From: an uncultured Flavobacteriales bacterium
GTDB lineage: Bacteria > Bacteroidota > Bacteroidia > CAIKAF01
Reading direction: 5' to 3'
DNA: 64,000 nucleotides
Assembly: GCA_903825395.1 (NCBI GenBank)
Contig: CAIKAF010000007.1
Span: forward strand, 24,987-88,986
Position 1 is the stretch's first letter. Every line of letters begins with the position of its first letter. This document shows positions 51,137-60,675 of the stretch, one piece after another. The notes under the pieces were generated by a model. The model was not told the DNA's origin, made no database searches, and was given only the letters and a program-made list of their open reading frames with translations. A program made the translations under genes and the position numbers.

Positions 51137-51355
51137 TTGACTGTTTTTCTAACGTAAAATCATGGAATCGGAATCTAGACTGCACTTGGTCCACCGCTGA
51201 TTTAAGCCAAAACGGTATTTAGGTCTGAAAATGGCCGGGGTTTGAACCCTGCCAATGGAAAAAAACGAATGGGCATATTACTAGATTCATTAGGTCAAAC
51301 CGACTTTCTTTTGATGCACTGAATTTGGATGTTTAATGGTAAATACGTGTAAGGA

Positions 51356-51967
51356 ATGAACCCACAATTTTGGAATCAAAAATTTGAGCAGCAACCGGAA
51401 TTCTATGGACGAAAGCCCAACGTATGGTTTCAACAAAATCTAGATGGTTTAAAGGTCGGTACCTTATTGCTTCCTGGAGAAGGGGAGGGTAGAAATGCCC
51501 TTTATGCCTTGAGCCGGGGGTGGAACGTGGTGGCTCTAGATCAAAGTGAAGTGGCTCGGCAGCATACATTGTCAGCCGCTGGTTCCTATGCCGCGAAATT
51601 AGACTATCAAGTGGTCAATCTAGCCGAAATTACTTTGCCTGAAAATACCTATGATGCGGTGGGATTAATCTACATTCATTTACCACCAAAGGAAAGAATC
51701 AATTTTCATCAACAGGTAATTCGGGCCTTAAAACCAGGGGGGACGTTGATTTTAGAGGGGTTTGAACCAAGGCAATTGCCTATGACGTCAGGAGGCCCTA
51801 AAGATGAAAGCATGTTGTATACCATTGAACAGATTTCAAAGGAGTTTAATGGGTTAACCATCCGCCATTTAGACTATGCTCAACCGGTATTGGATGAAGG
51901 ACCTGGACACCGGGGGGCGGCTTTTGTTTTAAGGCTCTTGGCCCAAAAAGAGAACAAGGGTTCCTAA
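51356..51967 (+). CDS. Class I SAM-dependent methyltransferase
   Basis: FWNQKFEQQPEFYGRKPN...LLLPGEGEGRNALYALSRGWNVVALDQS. Confidence 0.88.
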   Translation: MNPQFWNQKFEQQPEFYGRKPNVWFQQNLDGLKVGTLLLPGEGEGRNALYALSRGWNVVALDQSEVARQHTLSAAGSYAAKLDYQVVNLAEITLPENTYDAVGLIYIHLPPKERINFHQQVIRALKPGGTLILEGFEPRQLPMTSGGPKDESMLYTIEQISKEFNGLTIRHLDYAQPVLDEGPGHRGAAFVLRLLAQKENKGS

Positions 51968-51972
51968 CCCTT

Positions 51973-53781
51973 CTACTTGACCAACAGCTTTTGTTCCTGA
52001 AGGTGGTTTCCTTGCTTGAAAATTATTCGGTACAAACCCGCAGGCCAATTGAAGGAGTCAAAAAACAAGGTGTGCTTCCCCGGAGCATAGGTTGAAGCAT
52101 CCCATGCATGCATGACTCGGCCTAAGATATCCTGAATCTGAATTTCAATTGGATTTGGATTATGTACAAACAGGGGAACAGCGGTTATGCCCGAAGAGGG
52201 ATTTGGGTATGCCGGCTCTGAAAATGGATTGTCCATTTTTTCCATAATTGTGCTTCCTAAAACATTGAATTTCCATTGACCCTGAGGGGCCGTTAATGGC
52301 CGGACCTGTAATTTTCCTGAGTTGGATTGAGCAGATATGTAATAAAACACCTGACTTCCGCCGGCAGTCCAAGGAATGCTTGTTTCCCAAATTTCTGAGG
52401 AACCAGGTTGAAGGCTCATAGGTATAGCCTGGTATCCTTGGCTGGTATCTGTGCTGTAATGAAGAATAGCGGAAGCAATGCCACTGCGGTGCATGATTTC
52501 TGCTGAAACATTAAAGGGGCCATTGCTCCAGGTATCGTTCAATGGTTGATGCGAAATATATAAGGGATCATTGACTCCAACACTGTGCGTAATGCAGTGA
52601 ATGGCGCCACTTTGACTGATAATGCGTTGATCCAAATCAGGGTTGGAATTGAAATTATCACAGTCAATACCTACAACCCGATATCCGGGAAGGTGTTCCC
52701 GTAAAATTCTTAAACCGGTTGTGTCATATTGTTCCCGATAGGTAGGCACTAAAACAGTTTTATTGATAAAAACGGAATTGGTGTATGTTCTGTAATAGGC
52801 TCCATTGTCTGGGTGCAGTCCGGAAGTGCTGGGCGGCATAGGGATGCGTACCAATTGAAATGGACCGCCCCATTTGGTTTGGTACTGACTGAGCAAATAC
52901 TGAATATTGGCTTCAATTTGAGGCCCGTCTGCTACTCCTTGTGGGTATTCTGCCACCAACAAGGTTTGTTCATCCAGCAATTTCATGTGCATATCAATAT
53001 GATGTATGCCGTCGTAGGGAAGGTTGGTCATTTTACAATAGGTATTCATTCCCATAAATGCATCGATGGTTAAATCGACCTCAGCCGGACTTTTTCCGGG
53101 ACTGTAATAGGGGTTGCCGGGTTCATTTTCATCCAGTACCAATTCCGAAGAGAAAAAATGCCCGGAACCATCGCTCATGAAATTTCCTCCTGTATGCACC
53201 AAATGGTGTGGGGCAGCATAGGTTTGGTATAAAGGAAGTCCAAGGAGCTGGCTGTAGTGTTCGGAGATGGCATTGTCGCTGGGCCGGGGGCGATTGTAAA
53301 TCCAATCTACTAGGATTAAATCTCCCACCTTGTCGCGGTACACGGAATTGGCGGCATAATCTCGAATCCAGATTGAATTAAAGGGGACTTCGAGGAATTT
53401 CAGGTTCGAACTAATTGGGATGTTATGGGTGTTTAGGTTGGCTTTAACGGCATTGGAGTCTGAACAATGAATAATCACCTTGGTCTCCTGCTGTGCATAG
53501 CGAACAATTTCACGCAGCACCGCCGGATAGCTAGTCCAGGTGATAACCAATGCTTGAATTTCTTCCCATTCAGCCATGGTTCTTAGCACGCCATTTGGAG
53601 GAGTTGTTATGCCATTTCTAAGGCTCATTTGAGCCTCGAGGTAAGCGGGCATGACCTCTATTTCTCCAGGGGCAAAGCCGCGGGGTAATCCACGGCCTTC
53701 TGTCTGTGAAAAGCCGTGTAAGGGGTTCATTATCAGTACAAGGAAATACAATAGGCGGAATTGACTCATGTTCATTGCCAT
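51973..53781 (-). CDS. Agmatine deiminase/bacterial peptidylarginine deiminase family protein with T9SS type A sorting domain
   Basis: SIWIRDYAA, HHIDMHMKLLDEQTLLV, SGAIHCITHSVG; C-term AYPNPSSGITAVPLFV...WPAGLYRIIFKQG. Confidence 0.9.
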   Translation of the reverse strand: MAMNMSQFRLLYFLVLIMNPLHGFSQTEGRGLPRGFAPGEIEVMPAYLEAQMSLRNGITTPPNGVLRTMAEWEEIQALVITWTSYPAVLREIVRYAQQETKVIIHCSDSNAVKANLNTHNIPISSNLKFLEVPFNSIWIRDYAANSVYRDKVGDLILVDWIYNRPRPSDNAISEHYSQLLGLPLYQTYAAPHHLVHTGGNFMSDGSGHFFSSELVLDENEPGNPYYSPGKSPAEVDLTIDAFMGMNTYCKMTNLPYDGIHHIDMHMKLLDEQTLLVAEYPQGVADGPQIEANIQYLLSQYQTKWGGPFQLVRIPMPPSTSGLHPDNGAYYRTYTNSVFINKTVLVPTYREQYDTTGLRILREHLPGYRVVGIDCDNFNSNPDLDQRIISQSGAIHCITHSVGVNDPLYISHQPLNDTWSNGPFNVSAEIMHRSGIASAILHYSTDTSQGYQAIPMSLQPGSSEIWETSIPWTAGGSQVFYYISAQSNSGKLQVRPLTAPQGQWKFNVLGSTIMEKMDNPFSEPAYPNPSSGITAVPLFVHNPNPIEIQIQDILGRVMHAWDASTYAPGKHTLFFDSFNWPAGLYRIIFKQGNHLQEQKLLVK

Positions 53782-53830
53782 AATGTTGGTTTACTGCATA
53801 CAATACCGTTTAAAGATATAAAAATAGGCC

Positions 53831-53980
53831 GTTATGCCTGGATGTTTTTTTTACCGCAAAGGGCTCCACGTCGGCGCAAAGTTCGCAGGGGGAATGCAGT
53901 AAAAGCTGGGTGTTCAGGAGTTTGGAGGCTCCTTTGCGAACATTGCGGCTCCTTTTGCGCTTTGCGGTGAAAAATTGGAC
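53831..53980 (+). repeat. Repeat family B tandem unit 1 (150 bp)
   Basis: Starts GTTATGCCTGGATG; internal ACCGCAAAG ... CTTTGCGGT inverted repeat. Confidence 0.95.
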
Positions 53981-54130
53981 GTTATGCCTGGATGTTTTTT
54001 TTACCACAAAGGGCTCCACGTCGGCGCAAAGTTCGCAGAGGGAATGCAGTAAAAGCTGGGTGTTCAGGAGTTTGGAGGCTCCTTTGCGAACATTGCGGCT
54101 CCTTTTGCGCTTTGCGGTGAAAAATTGGAC
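53981..54130 (+). repeat. Repeat family B tandem unit 2 (150 bp)
   Basis: Differs from unit 1 at two G-to-A positions by eye; followed by a partial third start GTTATGCCTAGATT at 54131. Confidence 0.95.
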
Positions 54131-54230
54131 GTTATGCCTAGATTAGATGCTTTAGCAAGGCAGTACCCTACTTGGTTTGTAAGTTGTATATAGAAAAAAC
54201 AACGGTGGAAATGATTTTATTTAGAATCCA

Positions 54231-55385
54231 TCAAGGTATATTGCGCAGAAGGGCTGTAGCCTCCTCAAGAATTTCAACAGGTTTGGCAAAACAGGCGCGA
54301 AGAAGACCTGTATTTCTTCCATCAGCATAAAAGGGACTCATTGGAATCAGAGCAATTCCTTTTTCTTGGCAAAGCCATTCTGCTGCCTCTAAATCGCCAT
54401 AGCCTTGCAGTCTTTTTGGAACCTTCAACAATTGGAAATAGGTGCCTCGACAAGGCATCAATCCCCATGAGCTGCCTTGCAGTCCTGCGCGAAAGACATC
54501 TCGAAGACCTTGGTAAAAAGCACCCAGCTGTTCATGGTGTTCGGGATTCTGCATCATTCGGTGGAAGGTATATTGACTGGCGCTGTGCACAGCAAACACC
54601 TGATATTGATGAATTTTTCTAAATTCCTTCATGATGCCAGCTCCGGCCACGGCATAACCCAATTTAAACCCAGTGGCATGATAGGTTTTACCAAAGGAAG
54701 AGACAACTATGCTTCTGTGCTTTAATACTGGATCTTGAAGTACGCTGAAGTGTATGTCCCCATCAAAAACGATGTGTTCATACACCTCATCGCTGATGAC
54801 AAAGGTGCCTGTGGATTGAATCAATTCTCCCAACTGCCGTAGGTCTTCGGAAGAAAGAATGCTTCCACTGGGATTGTGTGGACTATTTATGACAATGGCT
54901 TTTAAGCCAATAGAAAGTTCAGCTTCCAGTTCATTCCAGGGAATTTCGAAGCCTTCTCCCTGCAATTGAATGGGAACGGGAATACCTCCGTTCAAACAAA
55001 TCGCCGGGTGGTATGAATCATAGGCCGGTTCAAAATAAGCTACTCGATCTCCAGGCTGCACAATCGTAGTAAACGCTGTATATAAGGCTTGAGTACCGCC
55101 GGCGGTTATGGTGATTTCCTCTTGGGGGCTGGCACAAAAATCATAGCGGTGTTCCAATTGCCTAGCGATGTCTTCCCGTAAGGGTAGGTACCCGGGCATG
55201 GGTGCATATTGAAACATTCCCCTTTCGCAGGCTTCATGCAGACCAGCCTGAATTTCAGGCGAAGGAGCAAAGCCGGGGAAGCCTTGTGCTAAATTCAAGG
55301 CCCCATGGGTTTGGGCCAAAGCACTCATATGAGTAAAAATGGTAGTGCCAGCTAGGGGCAATTTAGTCTGAATACTTGGGCTCAA
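54231..55385 (-). CDS. PLP-dependent (methionine-type) aminotransferase
   Basis: LNLAQGFPGFAPSPEI, SPHNPSGSI, SSFGKTYHATGFKLGY. Confidence 0.93.
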   Translation of the reverse strand: MSPSIQTKLPLAGTTIFTHMSALAQTHGALNLAQGFPGFAPSPEIQAGLHEACERGMFQYAPMPGYLPLREDIARQLEHRYDFCASPQEEITITAGGTQALYTAFTTIVQPGDRVAYFEPAYDSYHPAICLNGGIPVPIQLQGEGFEIPWNELEAELSIGLKAIVINSPHNPSGSILSSEDLRQLGELIQSTGTFVISDEVYEHIVFDGDIHFSVLQDPVLKHRSIVVSSFGKTYHATGFKLGYAVAGAGIMKEFRKIHQYQVFAVHSASQYTFHRMMQNPEHHEQLGAFYQGLRDVFRAGLQGSSWGLMPCRGTYFQLLKVPKRLQGYGDLEAAEWLCQEKGIALIPMSPFYADGRNTGLLRACFAKPVEILEEATALLRNIP

Positions 55386-56752
55386 GGTGAAAATAACTGA
55401 TGGTAAAGTTGGCCTATACGGTCTATTCCTTTTAAGGCAATGCTATACTGCTGCACATTTAAACCTTTAAGGTTATAACTTGGCAGAAAGAGGGTTTTGA
55501 AACCTAGTTTTTCTGCTTCGTTTATCCGAGATTCAATACGGTTCACCGGTCGAATTTCTCCGGTTAGTCCGACCTCACCGCTAAAAGCTGTTTTCCCCCC
55601 TATAGGCTGATCTTCAGCGGAACTTAGAATAGCAGCCATAATGGCTAAGTCTAGCGCAGGGTCTTCAATTCGAATGCCTCCTGTTAAATTTAAAAAGACA
55701 TCTTTGCTTCCTAAAGAAAATCCACACCGCTTTTCGAGTACGGCCAGCAACATATTTAATCTGCGCAAATCAAATCCTGTGGCTGAGCGTTGAGGGGTCC
55801 CATATACAGCAGAGCTCACCAAGGCCTGTGTTTCCAGAACCAGAGGTCGGATGCCTTCCATTACAATTCCATGCGAAGTTCCGGAAAGTTCAAGCGCATG
55901 CTCACTGAACAAGGCCCCTGAAGGATCATGTACAGGATGCAATCCCTGTTGATTCATCTCAAAAATCCCAATTTCAGATGCAGGGCCAAACCGATTTTTC
56001 TGAGCCCGAAGGATACGAAATACATGATTGCGGTCACCCTCAAACTGAAGCACAACATCAACCATGTGCTCAAGTACTTTAGGCCCGGCAAGCTGCCCAT
56101 CTTTTGTGATATGACCAATTAATAGAACGGGAGTGCCGGATTCTTTGGCAAACTTCAACAGCATTGAAGCACTTTCTCTGACCTGAGATACGGATCCGGG
56201 TGGAGAGTCTAAGGCCTCACTTTGCAAAGTCTGTATGGAATCTACAATTAGGAAATCTGGATTTTCTTTAACCGCGGTGGCAACGATTTGTTCTACCCAT
56301 GTTTCTGTAAGTAAACGACCATGATTTGTGGCTAGGCTTCCCTCTAGGATGCGGTCTGCCCGGTTTTTAATCTGGGGCGCACTTTCTTCTCCCGAAACAT
56401 ACAGTACTTTTTTGGGATTCATTCCCAAGGTGGTTTGCAGCAATAGGGTGGACTTGCCTATACCGGGCTCGCCTCCGAGTAAAATAAGGGACCCAGGAAA
56501 TAGGCCTCCGCCTAAAACCCGATCAAATTCCGATAAAGAAGTAGAAAGCCGAGCCTCATTGTCAACGGTTGTAATCTCATCAAAGGATAAGGCTTTTGAA
56601 GGGCTTAAGGCATGGGAGCCACCCGAGGGCGGCCGGTGCAGCACTTCCTCCACCAAGGTATTCCAGGACTTACAAGAAACACATTGTCCTGACCATTTGG
56701 CATAGGTAGATCCGCAGGATTGGCAAACAAAGGCAACCTTTGGTTTGGCCAT
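55382..56752 (-). CDS. radA: DNA repair protein RadA
   Basis: CQSCGSTYAKWSGQC, GGEPGIGKSTLLLQ, KNRFGPASEIGIFEM. Confidence 0.97.
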   Translation of the reverse strand: MAKPKVAFVCQSCGSTYAKWSGQCVSCKSWNTLVEEVLHRPPSGGSHALSPSKALSFDEITTVDNEARLSTSLSEFDRVLGGGLFPGSLILLGGEPGIGKSTLLLQTTLGMNPKKVLYVSGEESAPQIKNRADRILEGSLATNHGRLLTETWVEQIVATAVKENPDFLIVDSIQTLQSEALDSPPGSVSQVRESASMLLKFAKESGTPVLLIGHITKDGQLAGPKVLEHMVDVVLQFEGDRNHVFRILRAQKNRFGPASEIGIFEMNQQGLHPVHDPSGALFSEHALELSGTSHGIVMEGIRPLVLETQALVSSAVYGTPQRSATGFDLRRLNMLLAVLEKRCGFSLGSKDVFLNLTGGIRIEDPALDLAIMAAILSSAEDQPIGGKTAFSGEVGLTGEIRPVNRIESRINEAEKLGFKTLFLPSYNLKGLNVQQYSIALKGIDRIGQLYHQLFSP

Positions 56753-56755
56753 GAA

Positions 56756-57196
56756 TTATTGCGGTCCTTCTTCGATTCGAACGAAATCCAGCTGTGTAAC
56801 AGAACGGTCGGATGAACCGCCTGCATATTCGTTGGTGCTAATAACCAACACATCGTCGTCACACCTATGTATTACGTATTCGGCGGCAATCATTCCTGAC
56901 CCTGCTCCTGCAATGGTTTGAGTTAGATAATTGATGGTCAAAACTCGGTGAGAAACCTCGGCACGTAAAGTATAGGTTCCTGAATCAGAAACATTGGTGT
57001 ACGGATTGTAATATTCCACTCCGCCATTGGGATAAAATCTCAATTCAAAGGGAGGGTAGGAGGGGTGCACTTCCCATAGACGCCAACGCCCTAATAATTG
57101 TTCTTCGGTATCTCCTAAACAGGAAGATAGCGAAACAGCAACCAAGCCTAAAAGTATAGCGGAAATGCGAATTGGAGAATTGAAAAATCTGCGCAT
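56756..57196 (-). CDS. Hypothetical lipoprotein
   Basis: Signal peptide with SLSSC lipobox; start moved to MRRFFNSPIRISA. Confidence 0.7.
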   Translation of the reverse strand: MRRFFNSPIRISAILLGLVAVSLSSCLGDTEEQLLGRWRLWEVHPSYPPFELRFYPNGGVEYYNPYTNVSDSGTYTLRAEVSHRVLTINYLTQTIAGAGSGMIAAEYVIHRCDDDVLVISTNEYAGGSSDRSVTQLDFVRIEEGPQ

Positions 57197-57257
57197 GGAA
57201 TAGAATTGAACGTACCAAGGGTAAAGGTACATAAAATTATATTGTTTTTTGGCCCTT

Positions 57258-57713
57258 CTATTGGTCTTTTTCTGAAATGGATTTCAGGATTTGGGTAGTG
57301 GATTGGTTGGGAATAAGGGGGACGATAACGATTTCTCCGCCATTTTTCTTGATAAAATCTGCCCCAACAACATCGGTTGCCAAGTAGTCGCCACCTTTCA
57401 CAAGCACCTGAGGATTTAAATTCCGAATCAGCTCCAAGGGGGTATCTTCTTCAAAAGGAATGACCATGTCCACGACGCGCAGGGCTTCCAATAATTTTTG
57501 TCGCTCTTGCAGCGGGCGTATCGGTCTGCTAAGGCCTTTTAACCGCCGTATAGAGTCATCTGAATTTAGACCCACCACCAATTTGTCTCCCAATTTTGAA
57601 GCGGCTTCCAACAGGCTGAGGTGGCCGGAATGGAGCAGGTCAAAACAGCCATTGGTAAAGACAATGCGGAGCCCATTCTGTTTCCAAAGATCAATGGTTT
57701 CTAGGAATGCCAT
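57258..57713 (-). CDS. rfaE2: D-glycero-beta-D-manno-heptose 1-phosphate adenylyltransferase
   Basis: VFTNGCFDLLHSGHLSLLEAASKLGDKLVVGLNSD. Confidence 0.94.
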   Translation of the reverse strand: MAFLETIDLWKQNGLRIVFTNGCFDLLHSGHLSLLEAASKLGDKLVVGLNSDDSIRRLKGLSRPIRPLQERQKLLEALRVVDMVIPFEEDTPLELIRNLNPQVLVKGGDYLATDVVGADFIKKNGGEIVIVPLIPNQSTTQILKSISEKDQ

Positions 57714-57723
57714 TTTTTAGTTT

Positions 57724-58773
57724 TTAAACCGATTTTTTACGTGCTTGGTTGTAAATTGGTGCTACAACAAGACTTATGGAGCCGGCAATCAAAACCAAAA
57801 GAGTCTGTGCTGCCCAAATAATCCAACCCAAAGCCAAACCCTGCCCTTGAGGAATACCTCCCAAATGCGGTAAGGCCAAAACAGCGGCTACAATCACCGG
57901 AAACGCACCAACTCCGCCGGGAACTAAAATGATGGCAATTGAGCCGGCCGCCATGATGGCCAATGGAGGCAATGGGCCGCTAGAATCAATGTGGGCTAAT
58001 GCGGGAAAACAGGCCCAGGTCATAAAATAATAAAGTCCCCAAATCCCTAAGGTATATCCCCAAAAGGCCGCCTTTTCCTTCACAAGAACAACCGATTTTA
58101 ATCCATCCCAAAATCCTTTGGCAATGTCTAGTGCCTTTTTGTAAAATGAGGATAATTTTGGATGTAATCTAAAAAGGAAAAGCAAAACCGCTAAGAGTGC
58201 CAGGCCAATACCCACGGCCATCCATAATGGAAATCCGGAGTCGGTCTTTTCTGTTTGACCGCCGCCCGTTGAGGCTAACGCTTCTCGTATGGAATCCAAA
58301 TACGGAAGTTGAACCAAAAAGGCAGTTATCATGAACAGCAGCAGCATGATTAAATCCACGGCCCGCTCGGCTACCACCGACCCCAAACCTTTATCCATGG
58401 GAACTTTTTCGAATCGGTTTAGCATGCCACATCGGGTAATTTCCCCCAACCTCGGTACCAGTAAATTGAAAAAATACATGTTCATAACCGCAAAAAAAGA
58501 ATTGGCAACGCTGGGATAATATCCATTCACTTTCAACAATAGCCTCCACCGAAGTGCCCTTAGATAATGGCTAACAAGTCCCAAACCAATAGAAAATGCA
58601 AGCCAACCATATTCGGCTTCACGCAATGAGGCCTGAAATTGGATTTTGTCTTCAGGCTTCATGCTAATCCAGAACCACACAACAATTCCGATTCCAAGAC
58701 TTAGAAAAAATAAAATTTTTATGACCTCAATGGTTTTTTTTGTTGAGGTCGATGTTCTTGGTTCGGTTGTCAT
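57724..58773 (-). CDS. Lysylphosphatidylglycerol synthase TM-region/UPF0104 family membrane protein
   Basis: LRALRWRLLLKVNGYYPSVANSFFAVMNMYFFNLLVPRLGEITRCGML. Confidence 0.85.
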   Translation of the reverse strand: MTTEPRTSTSTKKTIEVIKILFFLSLGIGIVVWFWISMKPEDKIQFQASLREAEYGWLAFSIGLGLVSHYLRALRWRLLLKVNGYYPSVANSFFAVMNMYFFNLLVPRLGEITRCGMLNRFEKVPMDKGLGSVVAERAVDLIMLLLFMITAFLVQLPYLDSIREALASTGGGQTEKTDSGFPLWMAVGIGLALLAVLLFLFRLHPKLSSFYKKALDIAKGFWDGLKSVVLVKEKAAFWGYTLGIWGLYYFMTWACFPALAHIDSSGPLPPLAIMAAGSIAIILVPGGVGAFPVIVAAVLALPHLGGIPQGQGLALGWIIWAAQTLLVLIAGSISLVVAPIYNQARKKSV

Positions 58774-58803
58774 ACGTGCAAAAATACAAGCCTTAGATTA
58801 ATT

Positions 58804-59649
58804 CTAGGCCAAAATAAAATTGTCAATTAATCGAGTGGCGCCAGAATAAAAGGCAATCAACACCACCGCTTTGCCTTCATTTGGCCAATCTGTTAGTTGG
58901 CGCAACGACTTCTGTTCTGCTAACTCAACATATTCTACCCGAATGGATGGCAAGGTTTGGCAAAAAACCAAAAATTGAGATTTCCAGGTTTCAAACGACA
59001 TAGTACGATGTACTTCTTGAAGGCGCATTAATTGCTGTGCCACAAAAGAGGCTTGTTGGTGTTCTGCCACACTAAGCCGTCGGTTGCGTGAACTCATGGC
59101 CAAACCACTCTCTTCCCGAAGGGTAGGCGCACCTGTAATCTGAAGGGCAGGGAAGTGCTGCCTCCCAAGTTCCTGAACCACCATGAATTGCTGGTAGTCT
59201 TTCAGCCCCAAAACAACTTCAGCAGGCTCAATATCCTTAAACAGGCGATACAGCACATTGGCTACACCTTGAAAATGACCCGGCCGAAACGCCCCCTCCA
59301 ATCGCTCTTCCAATTCTCCCAAATCAAAGTGCTCAACTGCAATTCCTTCTGGATATACCTGATTGTATTCAGGCATATATACGGCATCGCAGCAAGCATG
59401 TTGCAACATATGTAAGTCAGATTCCGGAGTCTTTGGATACGCTGCTAAATCGCCCGCATGATTAAACTGCAAAGGATTAATGAAAATGGAACTCAAGACG
59501 GTTCTGCCTCGGTGCAAAGCCAATTCAATTAAACTCATATGACCGGCATGCAATGCCCCCATAGTGGGAACAAAAGTAATTCCCTTGGCCTGATTGGAAG
59601 ATTGAGATTTCCAAGCCAATAAATCCTCTCGTTTCGTTATGATTTCCAC
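58804..59649 (-). CDS. panC: Pantoate--beta-alanine ligase
   Basis: FVPTMGALHAGHMSLIELA, SIFINPLQF, GLKDYQQFMVV, MSSRNRRLS. Confidence 0.96.
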   Translation of the reverse strand: MEIITKREDLLAWKSQSSNQAKGITFVPTMGALHAGHMSLIELALHRGRTVLSSIFINPLQFNHAGDLAAYPKTPESDLHMLQHACCDAVYMPEYNQVYPEGIAVEHFDLGELEERLEGAFRPGHFQGVANVLYRLFKDIEPAEVVLGLKDYQQFMVVQELGRQHFPALQITGAPTLREESGLAMSSRNRRLSVAEHQQASFVAQQLMRLQEVHRTMSFETWKSQFLVFCQTLPSIRVEYVELAEQKSLRQLTDWPNEGKAVVLIAFYSGATRLIDNFILA

Positions 59650-59822
59650 AGGCGTTGATGCTGATTTTCCTTGTTCTAATGAAAAAAAAATTGGAAAAGG
59701 AGTGGCAAAGTAAAGGAAAGGCTTTCAAACCAAGCATTTTTTTCGTTAATTTTGTAATTGAATTCAACCTTCTGGTTTTGGTTGTGATTCCGTTGAATCA
59801 ACTTCCAGCCGTTACTTTACTT

Positions 59823-60653
59823 ATGGAGAAACGAAAAGTCCTTTTCATTTCACAAGAAATGACCCCTTACCTCGCCACCGGGCGAACGATTTCTGAAATT
59901 TCAAGAAGCTTGCCCCAAGCCGTAATGGACCAAGGGTATGAAATTCGGAATTTTATGCCGAGGTTCGGTTGCATTAACGAACGAAGACATCAATTGCACG
60001 AAGTGATTCGGCTTTCAGGTATGAATATCGTGGTCAATGATATGGATCAGCCACTCATTATCAAAGTGGCTTCCATACCCGCCGCCCGAACTCAGGTGTA
60101 TTTTATAGACAATGAAGAGTACTTTAAACGTAAGCACACCACCCAAGACGAAAAGGGAAATTGCTTCGCCGATAACGATGAACGAGCTATTTTTTTCGCC
60201 CGAGGTGTTTTCGAAACAGTGAAAAAATTGGGCTGGAGTCCCGATATTATTCATTGCCATGGTTGGATGACCTCATTGGTGCCCGTATATTTGAAAAATC
60301 TGTACCACGAAGACCCTCTGTTTCAACATACCAAAGTGGTTCAATCCCTATATTCTACCGATGCTTTCGAGGAAAACCTAAATCCGGAATTCCCCAAAAA
60401 AGTGCTGGCAGAAGACATGCGGGAAGAGCAGTTTAACCCTGAAAATACTAGTTACGAAGCCATTATCAAAGAAAGCCTTCGTTATACCGACGCTGTGGTT
60501 TCCGGAATTGAAAAGGTGTCAGAATCCCTTCTCGATGCTGTAGATAAAACTGAACATCTAACCCATCTGCGTGTTCAAAACCAAGACTCCCTTCCCGATG
60601 CCGTAATAGCCATGTATGAGGATATCCTGGAAAACACCTTCGTAGGGCATTGA
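59823..60653 (+). CDS. Glycogen/starch synthase N-terminal-domain-like protein (GT5-like, lacks the second GT domain)
   Basis: VLFISQEMTPYLATGRTISEISRSLPQAV...PDIIHCHGWMTSLVPVYLK; ends before a GT1 domain. Confidence 0.82.
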   Translation: MEKRKVLFISQEMTPYLATGRTISEISRSLPQAVMDQGYEIRNFMPRFGCINERRHQLHEVIRLSGMNIVVNDMDQPLIIKVASIPAARTQVYFIDNEEYFKRKHTTQDEKGNCFADNDERAIFFARGVFETVKKLGWSPDIIHCHGWMTSLVPVYLKNLYHEDPLFQHTKVVQSLYSTDAFEENLNPEFPKKVLAEDMREEQFNPENTSYEAIIKESLRYTDAVVSGIEKVSESLLDAVDKTEHLTHLRVQNQDSLPDAVIAMYEDILENTFVGH

Positions 60654-60675
60654 TCGGATTCCCCTGTATTTTGAT

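Noticed and set aside
51236-51256. tRNA T-arm-like GGGGTTTGAACCCTGCC
   Set aside because: Only a short palindrome; no acceptor, D or anticodon arms around it
53831-54130. CRISPR array
   Set aside because: The repeat is 150 bp in direct tandem with no alternating short repeat/unique spacer pattern and no cas genes nearby
53910-54146. ORF with internal peptide repeats (SWVFRSLEAPLRTLRLLLRFAVKNWTLCLD)
   Set aside because: It is the 150-bp tandem repeat read in frame (150 is a multiple of 3); no start context or independent coding evidence
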